DNA of 64,000 nucleotides from Chloroflexota bacterium (GCA_016190445.1 JACPQL010000041.1:1-64000); one strand, 5' to 3'; positions 1 through 10,094 are shown, counted from the stretch's first letter. Program-made: numbers and translations. Notes: generated by a model not told the origin, from the letters alone.

Positions 1-80
1 CCGGTTTGGCTGGTGGCTGAAACTGGTGATTACAAGTGGCGGGCCGCGGCGCTTGCATGCGCCGCTGCCCGCCGCCTCGT

Positions 81-3000
81 CTAGCCCTTGACTTCGATTA
101 CCTGGCTTTGCGGCGTCCCGGAGACGTTGTTGTAGAACAGGGCCAGGAACTGCCCAGCCTGCGCCGTGCCCGTGACGTCAACCAGCGTGCGCTCCCCCGG
201 GGCCAGGAAGAAGAAGTTTGGCACCGTGTCCAGCCCAGGAGCGAAGGCGTTGAAGCCGGCACTGTCGCTGGCATCAAACGACCCGGTGTCCACATCGGAG
301 GTCACCGCAAAGTAGGTGAAGTCCGGGTTGGCCAAGTCCAGGGTTGGGGCACCAAAAAGGTTGGCCAGCAGGTTCAGGTCGTCCACAAGGAAGGGCAGTG
401 TCTGCCAGGAAGCGTTCCGCTCGTCGCTGATCAGGAACTCCGGTACACCGGCGCCGGTGGTCAGCTCAAAGAGCGCGGTGATCATCCTGCCGTCGAAGGT
501 GCCCGTCAGGAAGAGCCCCAGGTCTGCGGCCACGACCACATAGTCTGGGGTCCCGTCCTTGTCCACGTCCAGGAACACCTCGGTCACCATGGGGTTGGCG
601 GCGCTGCGGTTGCCGTGCACCGCCACGGCGAACTCCACGACCCGGCCTATGGGCGTGTCAAAGGCGTGGGCGCCAGTGTGGCTGATGTCGAACCAGTCGT
701 CAGGGCGATTGGGAAGGCCAACAGCCTCGGCGATCAGGTCCTCATTCGGGTCCGAGACCCCGAGCTGGTACACGTCCACAGGTGTGCTTTGCATGCCTGA
801 GTTTCGGAACTCTAGCTGTCCCGCTCTGGAACTCCCTTCAGCGTGGGCCCGGGCGATGGGGACAACGTGGAAGGGCACGCGCAGGACGTCCCCCCCGGCG
901 AACAGTTCGGAAAGGGTGAGGAAGCCGTCGTACTCCTCAAAGGCCGCCTCCGGTGCCAGGTTACGGAAGCTGGCCACGATGCTGAAGTCGAAGGTCCGGG
1001 ACTGGCCGGCAGCCAGACTGATGATGGAGGGATGGTTGAACCGCAGGCTGCCCTCGTCGTCAGCGGCGAACAGCAGCCCGGCACTCAGTTGGAACGTCTT
1101 GCGCTCCTGGGACTTGTTGGCCACCGTGAGCCTGCGGCTGAGGACCTTGAGTCCCGCCCTGTCCTCCTGTGCCACCCCGAAGGAGAGGGAGGCGGGGGTG
1201 ACCACAGACTCGGTGGCCGCAGCTACGTCAACACGCACACGCCCGGCGCCCATGAGTGAAACGGGGTAGGGCTCGCCGCCGGGCGAGTTGTTGGTGGCGG
1301 TGTTCATCAGAAGGGCCTTGATCTCCTCCACGCTCCAGTCGGGGTGGAGCTGCCGGAGGAGGGCTGCGGCTCCTGTCACGTGGGGCGCAGCCATGGAGGT
1401 ACCGGAAAAGGATACGGCGCCCGTACCGGTGCCCACCGCTGCGGCCATCACGTCTCCACCGGGGGCCGAGACGTCCGGCTTCAGGGCCGAGTCGAGGCCG
1501 CGGGGACCTTGCGATGTGAAGGCTTGTAGCCGGTCGGGAATAGAGTGGGCGCCGGCCGGGTCAAGGGTGAAGGTGGTCCCCGCCAGCAGGGCGTCCAGGA
1601 CAGCCAGCCCGTCCGAATTGCCGACCATTACCGCCGGGATGGAGGCAATGGGGTCACCGCCCATGCTGAAGGGGGCTCCTCCCGGCACGTTGTTGGAGAC
1701 CACGGCGGCGATGGCACCCGCTTCCTCAACGTTTTGCACCTTCTCGTCGAAGCGGCACACGCCTCGCTGGACCAACGCCGTCTTGCCCAGGAGGGAGCCG
1801 GGCGCGAAGGGGTTGGGGCCACCAGCACCACCCACATCGCACGCCAGGCCCGCGAAAACGGCAGGGCCGCTCACAGGCCCCACTGTGGCCAGTGGCGGAG
1901 TGAAAGAGGCCTCAATGGACTCGTAGTCGCCGTCGGCCCCGGCGGAGGCAAGCACCTGGAGGGGCTGGACTGCGATGCCGGGGTCATTGGAAGCTGCCAC
2001 GCTGATGGCGCCGCTGGCGCTGGCTGGCGACCCAGTGATGTAGGGGATGGCGCCGTCATTGCCTGCGGAGGCGACCACGATCACCCCCAGCTCGGCGGCG
2101 GCATTGGAGGCCACGGTCAGAGGGTCGAAATCAGTGCCAAAGGGTGAGCCCAGAGACATGTTGATGACGTCGGCTTTGTCGGAGATGTCCCCGTCCTGGT
2201 TAGGGTCTAGAGCGAACTCGATGCCGGCAACCACGTCGGCATCGGTGGCGCTGCCCAGCCCGAAGACCTTGACGGCCAGCAGCTTTGCTGCGGGGGCAAC
2301 GCCATGAGGCACGCTCCCAGCGGCCATGCCGGCGGCTATGGAGGCGACGTGGGTCCCGTGTGCCGCCTGGTCAAGGGGGTCTGGATCGGGCTGTGGAACG
2401 TTGGTGCAGGCGGGCGGAGGCCCCGGCGCCACACATGCGGGATCATAGAAGTCGCCCACCAGGTCTGTGCCGCCAACGACCTTGGCTGTCGGGAAGCTAC
2501 CCGGTTCAATGACCGCTGGGTCGTTGGCGGCGTAGTCTGCGGGGTTGCCGCTTCCGCCCAGCGCCGCATGGGTGTAGTCAATACCCGTGTCTATGATGGC
2601 GAGGGTGATGCCGGTGCCGTCGGCGCCCAGATCAGCAAAGGTCTTGTCCCCCAGGACGAACGGCACGCTCTTGTCCAGGTCCAGCGAGACCTTTCTGATT
2701 GGGAGGACAGCCTCAACTTCCGGCAGGGACGCAATCTCCTTCAGCTTGGTAGCGTCCACTCGGGCCGCGACGCCGTTGAAAGTGATCCCGTACGTACGGG
2801 TCACTCGGGCGCCGCGGCTTTCCAGCTTGCCCTTGAGGGTCTCGTACTCCAGCTTCAGGCCCCGGACATGGCCCTTTTGCTCGGACCCTCGTAGCTCGGG
2901 CAGGCCCGTGCTGCGCCTCTGGGACTGCTCGTGCGCCAGGGAGTTGCCTTTCAGTTGGATGATGACCTCGATAGTCCCTTTGGCGGTAGCCGTTGCCGGG

Positions 3001-3203
3001 CGCTGGAGTTGGGTGGGCTGGAATCCTTCCGGCAGCGTCACTCGCTCCAGGCTGCGTTGAGTGCCGGTCCCGCCGGCTGCACCAGCGGGCATACCGCCGA
3101 GAAGCAGAGCCGCCAGCGTTGCGATGGTCAACGCTAGCGGCGCAATAGGACCCAGAGCAACACGTGACAGGAGCCGCCTTGGCCTCCCCTCCCAACGCCT
3201 CAT
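81..3203 (-). CDS. S8 family serine peptidase (subtilisin-like) with inserted PA domain, secreted
   Basis: Catalytic motifs in translation: IIDTGIDYTHAALGG (Asp), AAHGTHVASIAAG (His), SFSGTSMAAPHVTGAAALL (Ser). PA-like segment GAIAAVVSNNVPGG. Start moved to ATG at 3203 (MRRWEGRPRR..) with GGAGGTG upstream and signal peptide. Confidence 0.93.
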   Translation of the reverse strand: MRRWEGRPRRLLSRVALGPIAPLALTIATLAALLLGGMPAGAAGGTGTQRSLERVTLPEGFQPTQLQRPATATAKGTIEVIIQLKGNSLAHEQSQRRSTGLPELRGSEQKGHVRGLKLEYETLKGKLESRGARVTRTYGITFNGVAARVDATKLKEIASLPEVEAVLPIRKVSLDLDKSVPFVLGDKTFADLGADGTGITLAIIDTGIDYTHAALGGSGNPADYAANDPAVIEPGSFPTAKVVGGTDLVGDFYDPACVAPGPPPACTNVPQPDPDPLDQAAHGTHVASIAAGMAAGSVPHGVAPAAKLLAVKVFGLGSATDADVVAGIEFALDPNQDGDISDKADVINMSLGSPFGTDFDPLTVASNAAAELGVIVVASAGNDGAIPYITGSPASASGAISVAASNDPGIAVQPLQVLASAGADGDYESIEASFTPPLATVGPVSGPAVFAGLACDVGGAGGPNPFAPGSLLGKTALVQRGVCRFDEKVQNVEEAGAIAAVVSNNVPGGAPFSMGGDPIASIPAVMVGNSDGLAVLDALLAGTTFTLDPAGAHSIPDRLQAFTSQGPRGLDSALKPDVSAPGGDVMAAAVGTGTGAVSFSGTSMAAPHVTGAAALLRQLHPDWSVEEIKALLMNTATNNSPGGEPYPVSLMGAGRVRVDVAAATESVVTPASLSFGVAQEDRAGLKVLSRRLTVANKSQERKTFQLSAGLLFAADDEGSLRFNHPSIISLAAGQSRTFDFSIVASFRNLAPEAAFEEYDGFLTLSELFAGGDVLRVPFHVVPIARAHAEGSSRAGQLEFRNSGMQSTPVDVYQLGVSDPNEDLIAEAVGLPNRPDDWFDISHTGAHAFDTPIGRVVEFAVAVHGNRSAANPMVTEVFLDVDKDGTPDYVVVAADLGLFLTGTFDGRMITALFELTTGAGVPEFLISDERNASWQTLPFLVDDLNLLANLFGAPTLDLANPDFTYFAVTSDVDTGSFDASDSAGFNAFAPGLDTVPNFFFLAPGERTLVDVTGTAQAGQFLALFYNNVSGTPQSQVIEVKG

Positions 3204-3358
3204 GGAACACCTCCCTCCCACCCTTTGTACTAACCCAGGCCTGTGACACACTCTTTAAAACATAAATACGCGCCCGCTGCATTGTTGGATGCATCCCTCC
3301 ACGGCGGTCTGGGGACTGGGGACCGTCTGCGAGCATAGAGGGAAGTATGGAATAGATA

Positions 3359-3390
3359 AGAAGGCCCGTGGCATCTGCCACGGGCCTTCT
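3359..3390 (-). terminator. Rho-independent terminator-like hairpin downstream of the multicopper oxidase
   Basis: Near-perfect inverted repeat AGAAGGCCCGTGGCA-tc-TGCCACGGGCCTTCT followed by T-rich sequence on the - strand. Confidence 0.7.
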
Positions 3391-3412
3391 GTTGGAGGCG
3401 GCAGGGCGTCGT

Positions 3413-4579
3413 CTAGCTTTGCACCGTGAACATGGCCATCATGCCGGCGTCAATGTGGTCGTTGACGTGGCAGTGGAAGAACCACGTGCCCGGGTTGTCA
3501 GGGACCATGTCGGCGACCTTCATGCTCATGGGGAGCAGCTCTGTAACATCCGTGCGCATGCCATTCTGCACGAGTGTCTGGCCGTGCCAGTGCGGCGTGT
3601 GCAGGTCTACCTCCGTCCCCATGCCCATCATGTACCAGCGCACCCGCTCGCCCTTGCGCATGGTCAGTCCGGGCAGGTTGCCGTAGACGTAGCCGTTGAT
3701 GCCGTGCATTAGATTGCTCTCGTTGAACTCGTCATCCGCCTTCAGTTCCTCCGCTTCACTGGGGTCCATGCCCAGGAATGTCTCGATGTTGTTGTCTATG
3801 TAGAGTGAGCGGTTCTCATCAAACACCGAGTACACTGCCACGAACTCCCTGTCCACGCCCTTGGGTGAGCCATCCTTGCGGGCTTTCCCCTTGGCGGTGA
3901 TGATCATGGGCCCAATGAGTCCAGCGTTGGTGTCGCCCGCCTCGTCAACGTGGGAGTGGTACGACCACATGACAGAGCTGGGGTCCATGGGGCCGGGGCC
4001 TGCTCGCTCGGGGACTTGCCAAAGGTAAGTGTGTGTCTCGCCTGGCGCCACCGCGTCATCCGCCCTGTCGGCTCCAGAAGTCCCGTCGTTATAGGGAGCG
4101 CCCTCCGAGTCCTTATTGTAGAAAACGCCGTGGGGGTGGACGCTCGCCGGGAAAGAGGTGTTGTTCTTGAAGTGCACCGCGATCGTATCGCCCACCTCGG
4201 CCCGCAGAACAGGCCCCAACAGGCCCAGGTGCTCCCACTCCGGGGCCCGCGGCTTCAGCGTGCTGAACGTGTCATCCGTGTACTCGCGGTAGACGGCCTT
4301 CACATACGTGCTTCCTATGCGGTCCGGCCCGCCTTCCAGGAACACGGCCGCTGCCTCATCAAAGGACGGGTCCACCAGATTGCCGCCGGGCGCATAGTCC
4401 CACTCCACCTCATCGGCGGCTATGTAGTAATGGCGCGTTTCTTGAGCGCTCGTTAGCCCGATGCTCAACAGCACGCCCATGGCGGCGGCCACAAATGCCA
4501 GACCAAGGACCAGCCGCCAGAAAAGGCCCCTCGACTGTAGCTTGGAAATACGGTCCACCACCTCAACCTCCTGTACCAT
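3413..4579 (-). CDS. Multicopper oxidase (ceruloplasmin-like, two cupredoxin domains)
   Basis: Cu ligand motifs HPHGVFY, WSYHSHVDE, HTPHWHGQ, WFFHCHVNDHIDAGM; N-terminal TM/signal. AGGAGG lies inside the ORF 5' end, so the real start may be GTG near 4561. Confidence 0.9.
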   Translation of the reverse strand: MVQEVEVVDRISKLQSRGLFWRLVLGLAFVAAAMGVLLSIGLTSAQETRHYYIAADEVEWDYAPGGNLVDPSFDEAAAVFLEGGPDRIGSTYVKAVYREYTDDTFSTLKPRAPEWEHLGLLGPVLRAEVGDTIAVHFKNNTSFPASVHPHGVFYNKDSEGAPYNDGTSGADRADDAVAPGETHTYLWQVPERAGPGPMDPSSVMWSYHSHVDEAGDTNAGLIGPMIITAKGKARKDGSPKGVDREFVAVYSVFDENRSLYIDNNIETFLGMDPSEAEELKADDEFNESNLMHGINGYVYGNLPGLTMRKGERVRWYMMGMGTEVDLHTPHWHGQTLVQNGMRTDVTELLPMSMKVADMVPDNPGTWFFHCHVNDHIDAGMMAMFTVQS

Positions 4580-4881
4580 CAGACTTGTCTAACAGAGTAG
4601 TGGTAAAAACCAGCAAGTAACAGGTTTCACAATCTAGTACTGTTGACTAGAATCTGGAGCTCTGTACCAGAACAGCGTTAGCGATGTTCGGGCTCAAGCT
4701 TTGGCACTGCCGCGACAGGCCGTGAAGGAGAGAACGGCAGCGGATCGCGGATGGGGTTCAGGGCTAAATCAATCGGGAGGCGACAATGATAGTGTGCACT
4801 CCGGCCCTTTTCCGCCGTTCGCGCGTTGTACCTGGCCGACGTTCCTGCTACACTGCTGCCAGCTTTCACAGGAGAAGTGCC

Positions 4882-5673
4882 ATGCGCTTTGCCAGGCTCC
4901 GAGTCCGTGGCAGGGAACATTATGGGCTCATAGAGGGGGAGCAGGCCCGGCTCATCCGCGGGAGCCCCTTCGGACGGTGGGAGGCGACCACCCAGGTCCA
5001 TAGTCTGGACTCAGTCCAGTTCCGCCCTCCGACGCAGCCACTCCAGGCCCTTGGAATCGGGGGCAACTATGCCGACCACATCGCCCAGGCCGAGGCCACC
5101 AGCGGGAAGGCCCATGCGGGACGAGGGATTCAACCCTGGGTAAAGGGCGCGGCCTCCCTGATCGGCCACGGGGCGCCTATAGTCATTACCCGCGAAGCTC
5201 AGGAGGTGCATTACGAGGCGGAGCTAGTCATTGTCATTGGACGAAGGTGCCGAAGGGCGAGCAAAGCGGAGGCGCGCGACTGTATCCTGGGATATACCTG
5301 CGGGAACGACGTCTCAGAGAAGGCCTCCTGGGAGAAGGACCTCTCTTTCTGGCGGGCCAAAGGGATTCCCTCCTGGGGTCCGGTCGGGCCATGGGTGGCA
5401 ACCGACGTGGACCCCACCAAAGGCCTTGACCTCATTGTCCGGGTCAATGGCCAGGAGCACCACCGCACCAACACTAAGTTCATGTTCCACGACGTCTATG
5501 ACATCGTGAGTTACATGAGCCAGTACACGTGGCTTTTCCCTGGAGATGTCATATTCACTGGCGCCGCCGGGGTGAGCCGGGCGCTGAAGCCGGGGGACGT
5601 GGTGGAGGTGGAGATCGAGGGCATTGGCACCCTCAGCAACCCGGTAGTGTCGGAGGGGTTGGGGGAAGGATGA
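4882..5673 (+). CDS. Fumarylacetoacetate hydrolase family protein
   Basis: GIGGNYADHIAQ, YEAELVIVIGRRCR, GYTCGNDVSEKASW, FPGDVIFTGAAGVSRALKPGDVVEVEIEGIGTLSNPV motifs. Start chosen at MRFARLRV with AGGAGAAG upstream. Confidence 0.92.
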   Translation: MRFARLRVRGREHYGLIEGEQARLIRGSPFGRWEATTQVHSLDSVQFRPPTQPLQALGIGGNYADHIAQAEATSGKAHAGRGIQPWVKGAASLIGHGAPIVITREAQEVHYEAELVIVIGRRCRRASKAEARDCILGYTCGNDVSEKASWEKDLSFWRAKGIPSWGPVGPWVATDVDPTKGLDLIVRVNGQEHHRTNTKFMFHDVYDIVSYMSQYTWLFPGDVIFTGAAGVSRALKPGDVVEVEIEGIGTLSNPVVSEGLGEG

Positions 5674-5708
5674 CATCGCGGGTGGTGGACGCCACCGCGA
5701 ATGGGACG

Positions 5709-5826
5709 CTAGTGTGGTGCCCCTGAAGTTCGTTGCCAAAGTCATTGCGAGGCCCGGTGGTCCGAGGTCCTCACCACAGGCTCCGGAGGGCCGTGGCAAT
5801 CCGGCGGCGGGGTCCACCCCTCCAGA
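5709..5826 (+). repeat. MITE-like intergenic repeat, family B (CTAGTGTGGTGCCC terminus)
   Basis: CTAGTGTGGTGCCC..GAAGTT..TCATTGCGAGGCCC..GTGGCAATCCGGCGGCGGGG resembles the reverse complement of 16660-16743. Confidence 0.6.
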
Positions 5827-5857
5827 TTGGCGTGAAAATAGGTCTTGGGGGAGGGGC

Positions 5858-5975
5858 TGTCATGCTGAGGAGTGGGTTGAACTCATCTGCCTTCAACATT
5901 CTTCTGCCGACGAAGTCCCGACTCCGTCGAGGACTCGCGACAGAGTCGGAGCATCTATGGGGTTTTTCATCTCCC
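5858..5975 (+). repeat. Dispersed intergenic repeat, family A (TGTCATGCTGAGGAG..)
   Basis: TGTCATGCTGAGGAG ... GCCGACGAAGTCCCGACTCCGTCGAGGACTCGCGACAGAGTCGGAGCATCT, nearly identical to 24232-24330. Confidence 0.7.
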
Positions 5976-6145
5976 GGTGGCGCCCCAAAGGGGCATGGCC
6001 GATTGCTTCGTCGTCCCGATGGCATCGGGGCACCACAGGGGATGAATGACAATTTATGAGCGTATTTCGGAGACAGGACATTGGGGTGGACGAGGGGGAG
6101 AGGCGAGTCTGGCGGATAGACCAAATCAAGGGGAAGGAGGACCCC

Positions 6146-6862
6146 ATGGACCGGGGCATTTGGGCTACGTGGTACGACCTGGCAGGACCCGGCAAAGAGG
6201 AGTACATCTCCTGGCTTCATGAGGTGCATATTCCCCAAACGCTCTCGCGTCCAGGGTACCTGTGGGCGGCCCACGTCGAGAACATCGTGACGGAAGAACG
6301 ACAACGGGCAACCAGAAGCTATTACCACTATACGGATGACCCGTCCGTTCCCATGGGTAACGGCTACATCATGCTCTGTGGGGCGGTCTCGCCGCACGTC
6401 TTCGTTGACCCCAGTCCAGCCGAGCTGGAGGCGAGAATGACGGCTGAGGCCCGAGAGATGCTCGGCAGGCGCATCGCGGCCCGCTCTTGTATCTTCGTCG
6501 AGGTGGCCCGGGTGGACGGCCCAGAGGTGAGCCAGCGCGGCCCGGGAATTACGCCCGGCCCCGCATTTGAGCTGGGGAGCTTCAACATCAATGCCCTGGA
6601 GAACGAAGAGGAGGTGTCCACCTGGTACGCCAGGTCCCGGCTGCCGAGAATGACCAAGATGCCCGGATGCATCGGGGTGCGCAAACTCGTCTCAATAGCG
6701 GGATGGGCCAAGCACGGCATACTCTACGAGTTTGTCTCGCTCGAAGCGATCGAAAAGTATTTCACCAGGGACCCGTCCGAGTGGTCACAGCAGGTGATAA
6801 AGAATCTCGTCCACGCGCCGGGTTCGCCCAGCATCGGGAAGCGGCTCTGGCCTCCGGCATGA
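6146..6862 (+). CDS. Hypothetical protein, probable duplicated dimeric alpha/beta barrel (EthD-like)
   Basis: ORF with GGGGAAGGAGG upstream of ATG 6146 (MDRGIWATWYDLAG..); two similar halves with H/W-P-G patterns (VHIPQTLSRPGYLWAA; RLPRMTKMPGCIGVRK). Confidence 0.65.
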   Translation: MDRGIWATWYDLAGPGKEEYISWLHEVHIPQTLSRPGYLWAAHVENIVTEERQRATRSYYHYTDDPSVPMGNGYIMLCGAVSPHVFVDPSPAELEARMTAEAREMLGRRIAARSCIFVEVARVDGPEVSQRGPGITPGPAFELGSFNINALENEEEVSTWYARSRLPRMTKMPGCIGVRKLVSIAGWAKHGILYEFVSLEAIEKYFTRDPSEWSQQVIKNLVHAPGSPSIGKRLWPPA

Positions 6863-6932
6863 GGCTATTGGGGTTGCTGCTAGAACAACAGCGCCGCCGT
6901 GGTGCACCCGACCGGCAAGGGAAGGAGGTCTC

Positions 6933-7850
6933 TTGGCCACGCGCTTAGGGTTCATCGGTATCGGGAAAATGGGGAGCGCCATGGGCACCAACCTGCTCAA
7001 GGCTGGTTTCTCCCTGACCGTCCACGACATCCGTGAGGAGGCCACCAGGCCTCTGCTGGAACTGGGGGCGCGCCTGGCGGACTCGCCCCGGGCCGTATCC
7101 CAGGCCAGCGAGGTGGTCATGACCTGTCTGCCCGGCCCCCGCGAGGTGGAGCCGGTGGCCCTGGGGGAAGATGGGATCATCCACGGCTTGGCCCGCGACG
7201 GCGTCTACATTGACCTGAGCAGCAACTCACCCTCCCTCATCCGCCACATCCACCAGCGGTTCCAAGAGCGCGGTTGCCGCGTCCTGGACGCCACGGTGGC
7301 GGGGCGAGCGCCGCTGGCCTGGGAGCGAGAGCTGATGGTGATGGTGGGTGGTGACCCGGGGGTGTTCCAGCGTTGCCGACCCATCCTGGAGGCCATCGGC
7401 AACCGCATCGTCTACTGCGGCCCTGTGGGCAACGGGATGATCTGCAAGCTGATGCACAACTGCATCAACGCCATTTTCCGCCAGGCTGTCGCGGAATGCT
7501 TCACGCTGGGAGTGAAGGCGGGGGTGGATGCCCAGACCCTGTGGGAGGTGGTGAGGAACGGCATCACCTGCGCCGGCTCGGAGATCAACCGGACCATGCG
7601 CAACACCTGGCTCAAGGGGGACTTTGACACTCACACAGGAAGCCTGAGCATTAGCTATAAGGATACCCTGCTGGCCACGGAACTGGGAAGGGAGTACCAG
7701 GTGCCCATGATGCTGGCCTCATCGGCACTGCAACAGCTCATGGCGGCCGTGAACCGCGGGTGGGTAGAGAAAGACAGCACCATCGTGACGCTCTTGCAAG
7801 AGGAGCGGGCTGGGGTGCAGGTGCGCATATCGGAGCCATCCGGGACATAG
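6933..7850 (+). CDS. NAD(P)-dependent oxidoreductase, 3-hydroxyisobutyrate dehydrogenase family
   Basis: TTG start after GGAAGGAGG; Rossmann GFIGIGKMGSAMGTNLLKAG; catalytic-region GPVGNGMICKLMHNCI. Confidence 0.9.
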   Translation: MATRLGFIGIGKMGSAMGTNLLKAGFSLTVHDIREEATRPLLELGARLADSPRAVSQASEVVMTCLPGPREVEPVALGEDGIIHGLARDGVYIDLSSNSPSLIRHIHQRFQERGCRVLDATVAGRAPLAWERELMVMVGGDPGVFQRCRPILEAIGNRIVYCGPVGNGMICKLMHNCINAIFRQAVAECFTLGVKAGVDAQTLWEVVRNGITCAGSEINRTMRNTWLKGDFDTHTGSLSISYKDTLLATELGREYQVPMMLASSALQQLMAAVNRGWVEKDSTIVTLLQEERAGVQVRISEPSGT

Positions 7851-7965
7851 CAGGTTGCTGAAAAAGGGATGTCCAGAGGGGCAAAGCCCCGGAGCCTGCC
7901 CTGAGCGAAGCCGAAGGGGTGGGGGTCTGGGGGGATGGTCGAAGGAGTTTTTCATCACCCTGCTA
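7848..7965. repeat. MITE-like element with TA-flanked imperfect terminal inverted repeats
   Basis: TAGCAGGTTGCTGAAAAA ... TTTTTCATCACCCTGCTA: 17-18 bp ends with two mismatches, bounded by TA. Confidence 0.6.
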
Positions 7966-8107
7966 GTGCCCTGTGACTGAAATTCGTTTACACTGTGATG
8001 CTCTGAGGGGGATGTCACACTGTGCGCCAGCAATCCCCGTCATTCCGGCTTTCGCCGGAATGACGAAGGCAGAGCGCGTGCCGGTAGTTATGAGGTATCC
8101 TCAGCAG

Positions 8108-8144
8108 GTGTGTAAATAACATGAAAGGCGAGATATTTACACAC
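8108..8144. promoter_or_regulatory. Perfect 11-bp inverted repeat upstream of pilM-like gene (possible operator)
   Basis: GTGTGTAAATA-N15-TATTTACACAC, about 80-115 bp before the TTG start at 8224. Confidence 0.45.
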
Positions 8145-8223
8145 TTCTTGACGAAACCTCGTGGTTATTGGTGCTCGCCCAAATAGGCAATGTACTTCAG
8201 AAACAGGACGCTAAGGAGACACA

Positions 8224-9627
8224 TTGCCACCACGGGTTGTCACGGTAGACATTGACAGCACGACTGTAAGGATGCTCCAGTTGCAGGGCAACCGGGTGGA
8301 GCGATGGGCCTCCGCGCCCCTGGACGAGGGCATGGTGGAGAATGGGACTATCCTCAATCCCAGCCTTCTGGGGGAGCGGATCAGGCAACTGAGGAGGACC
8401 AGCGACATCACGGGCACGGAGGTGGTGGCCAGCGTCAACGGGCTGTTCTCCGTGGCCAGGACCCTGAACGTCCCGCACGTGTCCCAACAGGAGCTATTGC
8501 AGAAGCTGCCCGAGTACGCTCCGGAGACCGGGGGTAGACAGGACCTCCGGCTGCTCTGGCAGACGCTCCACGCCGATACTACAAGCCACCATGTGCTGGC
8601 CATGTGGGCCAATGACGGGCAGGTGTCCTCCCAGTTGGGCGCCCTGCGGGCCGCGGGGCTGGCGCCCACTGTCCTGGAGTTCAAGACCATGGCACTGTAC
8701 CGGACGGTGGACCGGAAGCAGGCCATCATCGTCAATATGGAGCCCACCAGCCTGGACCTGGTGCTGGTGGTGGGTGGCCTTCCCCAGGTCATGCGGACCG
8801 TCGGTCTGCCGCAGGCGTCTTCACCGGATGAGCTGGCCAACCTGGTGGCCCAGGCCATCGAGCACACTGTGGCCTATCATAACGCCCGTCAGACCGAAGA
8901 GTTGCCTCCGGTCCGAATACCCCTCTTCCTGGTGGGGCCGATGGCCGACTCGCCCTCTGTGCGCCAGCAGGTACAGGAGCGGGTGGAGTACCCGCTGGAG
9001 AGCTTCGCTCCCGACCTGGAGTTCCCGGCGCACCTGCCCGCGGGCCAGTACGCCGTCAATCTTGGGCTGGCCATGAGGTACGTGGCGCGGCCTCGGGAGG
9101 AGGGTGGGGAAGACCGACCCCCCGTGCACATCAACCTGGTGCCGCGAGTGGTCTCTCCCTGGCAGATCACCCCTCAGCGGGCAGGCATGTTGGCGGCAAT
9201 GGTCGCGGGGCTGGTGGTGGCCTTCTTCCTGTTCCAGCTCAACTCCGGCGCCGCCGAGGAGGTAGCCACCCTGCGACGTAGCGCTGGTGACGTCCGGCGG
9301 CAGATCAGCCTGCGGCAGGCGGAGATTACCCGCATGACCCAGCTTGAGGCCGGTATCAGGGACTTCCAGGCGCTCACTGCGCCCCGTGGGAGGGTCACAG
9401 AGGCGGTGGAGTACATCCAGAGCACGCTCATCCGCGGGGTCCGCCTGAACTCGGTCTCAGTGAAGGGCAATGTGGCGGAGTTCAGTGCCAGCGCGGAGAG
9501 GGTGGAGCAGGCCATGGCCTACGTGGAGGCGCTTCGTGCCACCGGCCGCTTCGGGAAAGTTCCCTACTCGACTCCCTCCACGGAGATACACACGACGCTT
9601 GATCTGGGCGCGCCACAAAGCAAGTAG
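8224..9627 (+). CDS. PilM-like ATPase fused to PilN-like membrane domain (type IV pilus assembly)
   Basis: N-terminal VVTVDIDSTTVRMLQLQGNRVERWA.. SHS2/actin-like region; C-terminal TM MLAAMVAGLVVAFFLFQL followed by coiled coil and PilN-type ALTAPRGRVTEAVEYIQSTLIRGVRLNSVSVKGN. Confidence 0.75.
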   Translation: MPPRVVTVDIDSTTVRMLQLQGNRVERWASAPLDEGMVENGTILNPSLLGERIRQLRRTSDITGTEVVASVNGLFSVARTLNVPHVSQQELLQKLPEYAPETGGRQDLRLLWQTLHADTTSHHVLAMWANDGQVSSQLGALRAAGLAPTVLEFKTMALYRTVDRKQAIIVNMEPTSLDLVLVVGGLPQVMRTVGLPQASSPDELANLVAQAIEHTVAYHNARQTEELPPVRIPLFLVGPMADSPSVRQQVQERVEYPLESFAPDLEFPAHLPAGQYAVNLGLAMRYVARPREEGGEDRPPVHINLVPRVVSPWQITPQRAGMLAAMVAGLVVAFFLFQLNSGAAEEVATLRRSAGDVRRQISLRQAEITRMTQLEAGIRDFQALTAPRGRVTEAVEYIQSTLIRGVRLNSVSVKGNVAEFSASAERVEQAMAYVEALRATGRFGKVPYSTPSTEIHTTLDLGAPQSK

Positions 9628-9692
9628 CCCTGTGCCTTGTCTCTGAAATGCGCCCATTACAGAGCCTTGAACGGTGAGCTAAACATATGCGC

Positions 9693-9790
9693 TGTCATTC
9701 TGAGGAGTCCTTCCGGGGAAGGACGACGAAGAATCTGGGGCGAGGCTGTCCCCAATCCCGCCAGATTCTTCGCTTCGCTCAGAATGACAC
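9693..9790. repeat. MITE-like family A element with 12-bp perfect TIRs
   Basis: TGTCATTCTGAG ... CTCAGAATGACA, 98 bp, intergenic. Confidence 0.75.
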
Positions 9791-10037
9791 CCATCAATCC
9801 CGGCTGACCGCTGGAAACGTTTACATGGCTATGCATGACTCAGTAATTGTCTTTGCAAGCCCCCCGATGGCATCGGGCACCACAGAGGATGATAGCGACT
9901 AATTGTACCCCTTCCCCCTCCAGGGGGAGGGTTGGGATGGGGGTGGACCCCCACCTCAATCCTTCCCCGCGGACGGGGGAGGAAGTGGTCAGCCCTGCCA
10001 TGTTCATGACAATGACACCCCCAGGAGCAAAAACAGA

Positions 10038-10061
10038 AGGGCCCCGACTTGTCGGGGCCCT
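10038..10061 (-). terminator. Intrinsic terminator of prepilin gene
   Basis: AGGGCCCCGAC-TT-GTCGGGGCCCT perfect stem followed on - strand by TCTGTTTTTGC. Confidence 0.8.
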
Positions 10062-10094
10062 CCCTGCCGGCCAGAGGCTGCCTGCGCTACAGCA

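Noticed and set aside
36-800. 254-aa + strand ORF at window start
   Set aside because: Antisense to the subtilase gene.
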